This document shows positions 1 to 7,020 of a DNA stretch of 12,141 nucleotides, in pieces. Position numbers and translations under genes: made by a program. The stretch is from NCBI GenBank assembly GCA_013423325.1, contig BLJB01000399.1, forward strand, positions 1,256-13,396, written 5' to 3'. The stretch comes from Usnea hakonensis (taxonomy: Eukaryota > Ascomycota > Lecanoromycetes > Lecanorales > Parmeliaceae). The notes under the pieces were generated by a model. The model did not search any database. It was not told where the DNA came from and saw only the letters and a program-made list of their open reading frames with translations. Within the stretch, counting starts at the first letter, position 1, and each line of letters starts with the position of its first letter.

Positions 1-528
1 GCCAGCTGAACCCGTTGCCGTTCGTGAGGGAAGGTGTTGGTGTCCGTCACCCAATGGCAACGCTGAGGAAAGTTTCTTGGCGTTTTAAGAGTCCTCTGAG
101 GGGCGGAGACGGGGATTTTGAGGGAGGTGTGGGACTAATCTGATGTATTATCTTGATGCGCCGGAGGACGAATTGGCGAATATGCTGGATGTTGTCTTGG
201 GAACGGTCGATCGGGAGGATTTGGATAGGATTTGGAGGAGGGTGAACTGGTCCCCGAGAGGCAGCTTTGGTGGGATTACGGCGTAGAGTGGATTAAGAGG
301 ATGACGGCGGAGGGGATGGGGCATGTGCCTAGACATCCGACCGATAATATCCAGGAGGTGATCTGATGTGAAGGGGACATGCTTTTTGATGATTGCTTTC
401 CCTTCCAGAAAGTCTTTTCAGAGTGCCGCATCGTCGACGAGGCTCTACTGCAATCGGAATTATACAATGTTGATGACGAACCGATCAAACGTCTTCGGGA
501 TGAAATTCAAATCCTTCCCATTCCAATT
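1..528 (+). pseudogene. Broken remnant of an unidentified protein-coding gene (left end outside window)
   Basis: No single frame is open, but protein-like sequence passes through three frames in order. Frame 3 runs from base 3 to the stop at 141-143 (includes PLPFVREGVGVRHPMATL). Frame 2 runs from about 122 to the stop at 282-286 (YYLDAPEDELANMLDVVLG). Frame 1 runs from about 229 (ERQLWWDYGVEWIKRM) to a TGA at 364-366 and then, in the same frame, on to a TGA at 526-528 (GDMLFDDCFPFQKVFSE). That implies two small indels and one nonsense codon. The TGA could come from a CGA by a C-to-T change. The last part overlaps the 3' end of the opposing HET fragment, so true coding homology may stop near 460. 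I do not recognise the family. The shifts are too close together to be introns of normal fungal size. Assembly error is an alternative for the indels. Confidence 0.5.
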
Positions 529-1155
529 TGAAGGAACTATGTCATCCAGGCCGATTGCATCGACCCTACGCTCTTCGTATCTGGCTTCTTCCAGGTTCTG
601 ATTACCCAAATCACATAGGAAAAGCGCGACCATCGACTCCTCTAAGCTACAAGTACCACATCGCCTGAATTGGCCCCTAGCTGACTCAGTAGGTTCCAGC
701 ATGAGACCAACAAGCGCGTCGACCTCGGGATCTTCGTCGCCATACCGTCTGTCAACCCCATTAAAAGTGAGCAGAGGCATGAAGAACATTCGAGGTCGTG
801 CAGAAATATCACGATCGTCATCGAGCTGACCTCTTGTCCCATCAAGGAAAGAAGCATTCCAGGTGTTGAACCGAAGACGGAATTCGCGGTCCATGAAGGG
901 TCTGGGCCGTTCTTCTCTGGTGGAGAGAAACCTTCCTGACGTGTCAGCCATTGTTTGGTGGGGCTCGAGATGAGAGTTGTCGTCTGGAGCTCCTTCCCCT
1001 GGTTCTATGGAGATCTCGAGAAGCGGCGTCTCTACTTTCAATACTCCATCGGTCGCAGCATCAAAAGCGCCTTTCGGGAAGGTGGCATCGATGCTCAAGA
1101 CCAATAGCGGGGAGCGAGATACAGACAATACAGGGACGCAGCCACCCTGATACAT
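460..1155 (-). pseudogene. HET-type (heterokaryon incompatibility) protein, C-terminal fragment, N-terminal half missing
   Basis: An open frame of 231 residues has the features of the region downstream of the HET domain in fungal HET proteins. It has a KGAFDAATDGVLKVETPLLE stretch (the usual 'G.v..G.L.v..pLl' segment after the WSWA region), then a PRMFFMPLL segment, then GLMLEPTESARGQFRRCG, the typical 'GLlL.pt....g.frR.G' motif near the C terminus. It ends at 460 with FDRFVINIV. The HET domain itself, which should precede this, is absent: an in-frame stop lies just upstream of the ATG at 1155 and the next sequence is an unrelated TPR gene on the other strand. The first 15 or so residues are probably not native. 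HET proteins act in the cytosol in allorecognition and cell death, but this remnant is unlikely to function. The family call is from remembered motif patterns, not a search. Confidence 0.55.
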
Positions 1156-1715
1156 TGACTAGCATGTCCAACCTAGCAGCAACGTACTATGTGCAGGAGA
1201 GATTCACTGAAGCCGAGAAGCTCGAGGTGGAAGTCATGGAGACTCGCTGCAAGACATTGGGAGAGCATCATCCGGACACTATATCGGCGAAAGCAAGCCT
1301 GGCGGCAACTTACATTCACCAGAACAAGTGGAAAGAGGCAGGAGCAATGCTGGAGGCAACCACAGCTGCAAACAAGCAAGTTCTGGGACCCGAACACCCC
1401 GACACATTGTCCACATTGAGCAAACTGGGATACGTCTACTGTTACGAAGCACGGTGGGATGAGGCAGAGGATATCTATTTGACAAACATTCGAGTCAGAA
1501 CGAGGCTCTTTGGTGCTGAACATTACTCCACGCTTGACGCTATGTGCGATTTGGCCGTTATGTACGGGTATAGGGACAAGGTCGCCGAAAGTATGGAGTT
1601 ACACAAACGTGTGCTGGCGCTCCGTAGCAAAGTCTTGGGCGAAGATCATCCTGATACTAGAGCGAGCTACAAACACGTTAGCGGGGAGAGGATTCCTCCT
1701 TTACTCATGAGGTAG
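1137..1715 (+). pseudogene. TPR (kinesin-light-chain-like) repeat fragment, 5' part missing
   Basis: About 190 residues of tetratricopeptide repeats of 42 residues each, typical of fungal TPR_10/TPR_12 proteins. HPDTL or its variants recur at the unit boundaries (near 1143, 1272, 1398 and 1647), with NLAATY / LAATY / LGYVY / LAVMY helix starts and EAEKLEVEVMETR-like second helices. The last unit reads VLGEDHPDTRAS and the frame stops at TAG 1713-1715. Upstream of about 1137 the frame stays open to 951, but that part is antisense to the HET fragment and not TPR. The normal N-terminal region of such proteins (NB-ARC, kinase or other effector) is missing. The units are much more diverged from each other than those of the array at 11482-12141, so this is not a recent copy of that array. 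It is most likely a truncated gene remnant. A short independent TPR protein starting inside the HET antisense is possible but unlikely. Confidence 0.6.
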
Positions 1716-2241
1716 AGTTACTCGTTTCCTGCTAGCGGCCAATCAGGACAGATGTGCCGAATTAACGTTCCATTCTACACTATCGACTCGGTAAGCATTT
1801 CAAGGCGACTTCTTTAATAGACTTGTGATCGGAATTGAAATTCCCCAAATTCTGCCCGAAGCAGGCAAAGCTTAATAAAAGAAATGCTTTCCCCCTCAAT
1901 ACCCGAGGACTAATTCATCCCAGCAACAGAGTCAAAAGCATAGCGACCGTACGTTGTCTCCCTCTGTAATGCTCCTCCTCAGATTCAGGCCTAGGGGTAA
2001 CCATATAAATGATTGCACTTTATTACATTCGGCCATAACATCAGCAATAGTGCCGAAATGGTGATGGCTCAGCATAACGTATCTTGGTATAATTACGTAG
2101 CTAGGTCATAAACATTCCGCGGCTCTGATAACTATCCCATCGTCTGCTGGGGTCGCCGATTTGCTTGGCGCCGAGCCCGCCCGCACAATTCAGCCTAACG
2201 ATCATGATTGTGGTCATCATAAGTATGCAATATGATAAAGG
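1716..2241. other. Stretch without recognisable gene
   Basis: Stops are frequent in the frames I checked and no protein-like run, RNA gene or clear repeat was found. It separates the TPR fragment from the DUF6536-like relic and may contain further decayed coding sequence that cannot be recognised by eye. Confidence 0.5.
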
Positions 2242-2490
2242 TCTGTTTGCATGGGTATGATCTCATGGAAACAAGACCCTGAGCCACTAGTGACCTTTGG
2301 TGATGCAATCGCCTCGTTCCTGGATCGGCCCGACGTCACAACAGAACGTCATTGCATAGCGGGGAGGACTTGGTTTGAGGAAACAGATATTGGGGGGTTT
2401 ATCTCTCTAGATGGGACCCGAAACATTTGCGTTGGTTTGGAGCTGCTAGCCGAAAAAGGTGGATCGTCTGTAACGTGCTGTCATTATACG
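2242..2490 (+). pseudogene. DUF6536-like membrane protein relic, frameshifted at a G run
   Basis: Frame 1 reads a segment ending in DPEPLVTFGDAIASFLDRPD, which resembles the conserved 'SFGDAIASFL..PD..T' segment that I associate with fungal DUF6536 polytopic membrane proteins. The frame then becomes nonsense. After the GGGGGG run at about 2392-2397 the third frame picks up with SRWDPKHLRWFGAASRKRW, which resembles the family's following 'W.p.rhRWF.AAS..RW' segment leading into a membrane helix. So one indel in the homopolymer splits two collinear family segments. Neither the upstream N-terminal helices nor the long C-terminal membrane region is present: an in-frame TAA lies at 2236 and similarity fades after about 2490. 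The function of the family is unknown. The identification rests on remembered motifs and is moderate. Confidence 0.45.
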
Positions 2491-2582
2491 ATATCCACAA
2501 GCAAGACACTTGCGCAGTAAATATCAACCCCTCATGCAGTCCTAGGCACCCTGTTTTGTTTAAATGGTGCACAAAGTTGATT

Positions 2583-5494
2583 TCATGCAGAGCACTTTGC
2601 AAGTGGCCCAACGACAACCTCATCAAACCATATCTGGCGAGATAATTTATCCTCCTTTGACTCCTGGGTTAAATGACCTGAGTCTCCAGCTATAAGGTTA
2701 TACCCCAAGCATTTATCGACTACCGAGAAATAGCGGTGACCCATCGTGCGGCACAATCCAGGTAATACATCAGTAAGTAGTGTTTCTCGCAATTTCTCTG
2801 GGGAAAGGCATTCCCGATCTTTGTTAACCGCGCTAATATCTTTCGTGATTGCACTGAGCGGTTGCCAAAGCCCGATTTCCAGGAGCACGAGACCGAGACT
2901 GTAATAGTCAAACTCAGCACGGTATCGCTGAGGGTGCTTGAGGTATTCAGGATGCTGAAAGTCCAGGTACGCAGCCTCTTCCATACTAGCTGGGCCGGAC
3001 GTCCACTCGAATCCGTCGTCTGGTCGACTGTGGTTAATGCCGATGATATGAGGATGTGTCAAGTATTGGATCGTAGAAGTGCCGGGTGGTGGGAAAAAAA
3101 TGATATGAAAAGAGGATATAGTCTTGTGCAGCCAATTCCCCTTGTGGAAATTCGCAATAGATCTAGCGAGCTTGCAAGCAAGCTTAAATCTGTCTCCAAG
3201 GTGCGGAACGCTTTTCCGACGTGCGGTGGTTTTGAGGACATGTCGAAGAGTGAAAACTTCCAGTTCACTCTGACCGTGATTGGCCAGTGCAAGTTCTGGG
3301 AAGTCAAAGACGAGGCCGAAGCGCGTTTGGGAAGGTTCGTGAAAGTACCCGGAACAATGGAGTGTTCGAAGCTCGGCAGGCTGATTTGTGGAGTTGAAAA
3401 AGTTTGCAATGCCATCGAGGCGGGCCAAGCGCTGCCTACCCTCTTGTTCGTTGACCAGAGGGGTTTCATAGCACATCCACTCAATCAGGACAGGTTGGCT
3501 TCGTTCACTCTCTTGGTTTTTAATCTCAGCTAATGCGCAGTCTGCAATTTGATCCCTGAGAAATACATCCTCTGAATTGACGTATAGGTCGGGCCGCTTT
3601 TGAGTTTCATGCTTGTCCAGCAAGTGGGTCATGCGTTTGATCAAGGCTAAAGCTCCCACATTCTTGTTGATTGTGTCCGTTTCAAATTTGTGCTGGGCGC
3701 CTTCGAGGATATCGAGGTCATCTGTCTCACCAACGATGTTCTTAACGAGATGGTTCTGCAGAGAGTCTTTGGATGTGACTGGGAGAAGAGCTGCAAGACG
3801 ATTGTTCAGGTGCCGAAGCGGGAGAAACAAGAGATGTTGCGGTTGATCGTAGATAGGTATAAGCAGCTCCAATTGTTCCTTGGTTTGAGCTAGGATTTCG
3901 AGCGGAGTCTGCAAATTGAGGTCGAAACTCTGCTTTAGTCGACCGAAATCTTCAGCTTCTGTTATGCCACAAGCCTCTTTCCAGCTATTGTACCTAGCTC
4001 TTTCAATATAGATTTCGACCATAGATTGACTTCCTTCAACACATTTGTACAGCTCATCATATACCTCGTTGATAGATTCAGTCGTGTAGTACAGCACAAT
4101 GAGACGAAGTCGGGCTGCCACCACTTCAGCCGTAGGGCGTTTGTGTGGTTCGATACACAGCATTGCCCGGATCAACTGGAGCAACAGGCGTCCTGGTTTT
4201 GCGCATTGATTATCAAGACTCGCAAGCCACTCTTCAACAGCATGGCTTGGTCTATCTGGCCCCTTATGGAAGAGATGATATTTCATTTGGCCATCTTTGA
4301 ACTCTCTGAGCTTCCAGAATGCTTCCACACCATCTTTACCACGCATCATGTAAGTCAAGACTTCCGCAATAATGCAGCCGAATGACCAGATGTCGCTTGA
4401 TCGACGGATTCTATGTTTGTTGTAGTCGCCAGTGATATCCTCACATTCGGGAGCGATATAATCGCCTTGACCTTGTCTATGCATTGTGTCAGAGTCCTGT
4501 GACGTATTCTTGAACCTGGACAATCCAAAGTCCGCGAGTATGAAGTCATTGCCATCAACGAGGATATTCTTTGGTCGCAAGTCATGATGGCATCCAATTT
4601 GCTGAAGATCGATTGTATTGGCGGTGAGGTTATGAACCTGCTCAATTGCTGAAGCCAAATTAGATAGTGCGACCACAAAGGTCTGGTCTTTTACAAATTC
4701 CGGCGGGCGCTCCGATTCCAGAAGCTCTGCAAGATCACCATTCATAGCTGGAAAGATGAGATTGTACCTATTGCGATATGAAAATGCGCTCAGCACCTCG
4801 ATAATGTTCGGATGCTTAAGGTGATTCAAGATTGAGAGGTTGCGCAGCTCGATCTCATAATCTGCCTTATTGGTTGTAAGGGGTATAAACTCTTTCCTGA
4901 CACACTGATTGAGAAAGTCAGCAATGGTGCTCGGTTCAGTGTCCTTTATTGGGTCCATACCGTCCGCCCTGAAGTATCAAAGAAGTGCTGCTGATCGTCG
5001 TGCAGAAGGACTTTGTAGATAACGCCGAATCCACCCTGTCCAACGATTTCTTCTTGGAGAAATGGAAGGATGATATCGTGGTCAAGATACCTAGGAAGCG
5101 TGCTTCTGGAGAACAGTGGGGCGATAAATTCCCATTGCTGCTCATGAAACTCCTCTGCAACTGGGGCGAGAAGTAGCTTTCCAAGGTCTTCTTTACTCAA
5201 CGGAAGTTTGTGGTCAAGATGTGAAGGCTGATGTTGAAAACGATCGATTTCCACAAATTTGAGAATGGAACGAACTTGTCGGATACAGACAAGTATTGCA
5301 AAAATCGCTCGCTTTCCTTGTGTAATATTTTGTGCCAACTCCTCGAGTTGCTCTTTCTCGATGCCCTGGTCTTTCAGAACAGTTCGTACTTTCTCCAGAC
5401 TGAGAACGGTATACAGTGCTTCCTGTGGAATGAAGTGCCTGCGCTCGACGTTTTGGCAGCGGAGAGCCCTTATTTCATCACGAAGAGCATCCAT
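2583..5494 (-). CDS. Serine/threonine protein kinase fused to a HeLo-associated kinase-like (pseudokinase) domain
   Basis: Two exons, 5494-4961 and 4904-2583, joined by a 56-nt intron (4905-4960; donor GTATGG, branch TGCTGAC, acceptor TCAG). They give 951 residues from the ATG at 5494. Residues 20-145 match the N-terminal extension seen in fungal kinases of this type (FIPQEAL, IFAILV, EFIAPLF, DIILPF). Kinase 1 has a GQGGFG loop (152-157), VRKEF lysine (K182), HHDLRPKN loop (284-291), DFG (303-305), IAPE (328-331), DIWSFG (349-354) and KRPT, so all catalytic residues are present. A linker of about 190 residues follows. From about 650 comes a second kinase-like domain (FGLVFDFP, GDRFKLACKLARSI, WLHKTIS, YYSLGLVLLEIG, ending VVVGPLAKCSA) resembling the C-terminal domain of HeLo/prion-inhibition proteins. 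It has HK instead of HRD and no DFG. The reading frame may extend upstream: a 63-nt intron (5627-5689) would add an exon starting at ATG 5731, giving 1009 residues. The role is probably cytosolic signalling in recognition or cell death (inferred). Confidence 0.85.
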
Positions 5495-5731
5495 ATCGGC
5501 TGACTCAGAAGCTGGCTTGAGAGAGCGTCGGCTATCTAAATTGACCGCAGAAACATGCAAGTATCGCAAGCTTCGTACAAAGAGTTGTCGTGTGTGGTAC
5601 GAATCACAGAGTGACTGAGCCGATGACTGTTTGCCGTTTTGTAGAGAGATAAGTTAGTGAGTATATTCTATTTAGCTCTTTATGGTCACATGTCCGAGAT
5701 TTTTTCCGACGCTCTTTGCTTCAGATTTCAT

Positions 5732-6139
5732 CAACCGTCCATCTAAGTAATGTTGTGGACGAGGCTACTTTCTAAAAACAAGGCTGTAGAAAGACGCTGT
5801 TGGTTAACATATCAGGAAACTGCGCAGTCCACATGCCATAGCAGGGCGCTCGCTGTGTCATAGCTGACCAGGAGTAGAACGTTCAATCCTGCCGGGTGAA
5901 TCTGTAATGGGCGCAGCAAGGCGGGAGTAGGTGCATTAGTGCGTAATCCAATAGGACTGGATCTCGCTGACTAAATATTGAAGGATTTGGAGTTCATGCC
6001 CAGATGGAGACTAGACTATGTACCACTCTCCCTAAATATCCCCAATAGCATCATCGTGCATATCCCTGCTCTTCCTGCCGCCTTATCTACTTGGTCGATG
6101 ACGCCTTGGCCCCCCGTGTCGAAGCGGGGTTGGTGCGAA
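5732..6139. other. Intergenic stretch upstream of the kinase-pseudokinase gene
   Basis: No open frame with protein-like content was found. It should contain the promoter of the minus-strand kinase gene, but no convincing TATA box or operator could be picked out. A short GC-rich inverted repeat (CCCCGTGTCGAAGCGGGG) lies near 6113-6130, just downstream of the stop of the small minus-strand relic. Its significance is unknown. Confidence 0.4.
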
Positions 6140-6498
6140 CTAAGCCTTTTTCTTTGAGGCATCTTGCAAAGACTTGACCTCAGCCTTTCTCTGGTCAGCC
6201 AAATTCTTTTAGCACACTGCCAAAGAACTATTCACATCGGTCAACTGGCGTGGCAGTGTAAGAACGTAATTTTCTTTCCGGTCCTGTGCTAGGCTTAGCT
6301 GCGTGTGCACAGATAACACGAGATAATTTGACCCACTTCAACTTCGTAGTCCGTTCCAAACAAGGCCTTGAGCTTGTCCGACAGGACTTTGCGATCGATG
6401 TACCTCATTTCGAGAATTTGCTTCGCCATCACGAGTTCCTGTACCTTGGGTAGTAGCGACTTGGAGATAATAGATATTCGTGAGATATGCCGATCAAG
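6140..6498 (-). pseudogene. Small two-exon gene of unknown function, interrupted by a stop codon
   Basis: Exon 1 is open from 6498 down to 6337. Its possible ATG is at 6429, giving a segment that starts MAKQILEMRYIDRKVLSDKL and continues to FGTDYEVE, but the frame is open 23 codons further upstream (KSLLPKVQELV). A 53-nt intron fits at 6284-6336 (donor GTGGGT, CTAAG branch-like, acceptor CACAG). Exon 2 (6283-6140) begins NYVLTLPRQLTD, meets an in-frame TAA at 6209-6211, and continues in the same frame with NLADQRKAEVKSLQDASKKK to a TAG at 6140. Protein-like content on both sides of the TAA, with a phase-consistent intron, argues for a real gene inactivated by one nonsense change (CAA to TAA would be a C-to-T event). 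The product would be a small, charged, helix-rich protein. I do not recognise the family. Alternatively a short protein ending at the TAA is still made. Confidence 0.5.
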
Positions 6499-7020
6499 CT
6501 ATCTGTTGTAGATGATGGGCTTTAACAACTTTATAATGGAAGCAAGGATTGGGCGCAGTCTGACGGTCCATGCGCAATGCAAGGCAAACGAGGCATCTAA
6601 GGTAGGCAAATAACGAGGCAAACAAGGCGTCTAGACATGCAGGCATATGGATTATGCGGGAGCAGAATTAAGTGTTAGGGCTACGTGTCCCGGCAGGCAC
6701 GCTAGAACTATTGTGGAGCCTCGTCTTTCCAACGGGGCTGCTCGAAGTGGTTGATTTAATGAGTACTTGACGCAAAGGATGATCACTATAAAATTCTTAC
6801 CATCCAGAAAAGGAGGATCACCACGCCGCATTGAGACTATACTACTTTCACTATGGTTGTGTCAAAGAGAATATCCGTTATCTTACCAACCGTAGTATTT
6901 TAGGGTTCTTGCTTTCCTTTTGCGCACCCGTTTTCATGCTCCTACCAAGCTTCCCCTCTTAGAACACACTTCTAAATCTTGTAATTGCTGCTCTATTCGT
7001 GTGCAAGGGACACGTTCAGG
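6499..7020. other. Intergenic / promoter stretch upstream of the CorA-like gene
   Basis: No coding sequence recognised. It contains an imperfect short direct repeat at about 6580-6635 and, nearer the gene, a TATAAAAT at 6787-6794 and pyrimidine-rich tracts at about 6910-6960, as is common upstream of fungal genes. The TATA-like site lies roughly 230 bases before the ATG, so its use as a core promoter element is only a possibility. Confidence 0.35.
6580..6635. repeat. Imperfect direct repeat, GAGGCAAAC/AAGGCAAAC type
   Basis: The stretch CAAGGCAAACGAGGCATCTA (starting at about 6580) recurs as CGAGGCAAACAAGGCGTCTA (from about 6614), with a partial AGGCAAATAA copy between them. The two 20-base copies differ at only a few positions. 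It may be a duplicated regulatory site or simple local duplication. Confidence 0.4.

Noticed and set aside
148..488. Two minus-strand open frames of 62 and 70 codons at the left edge
   Set aside because: They are serine- and proline-rich shadows of the plus-strand remnant, which carries the more protein-like sequence.
951..1136. N-terminal 60 or so codons of the open frame leading into the TPR fragment
   Set aside because: This part is antisense to the HET fragment and shows no TPR character, so it is treated as a chance fusion and not as the start of a gene.
2491..2645. Continuation of the plus-strand open frame after the DUF6536-like segment
   Set aside because: The sequence after about 2490 no longer resembles the family and runs antisense into the 3' end of the kinase-pseudokinase gene.
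2862..3533. A 223-codon plus-strand open frame
   Set aside because: It is antisense to the pseudokinase region of the minus-strand gene, which has recognisable domain motifs; the plus-strand translation has none.
4946..4958. Programmed or mutational frameshift in the kinase gene
   Set aside because: A 56-nt intron with good donor, branch point and acceptor explains the frame change and restores the kinase motif order; no slippery sequence is present.
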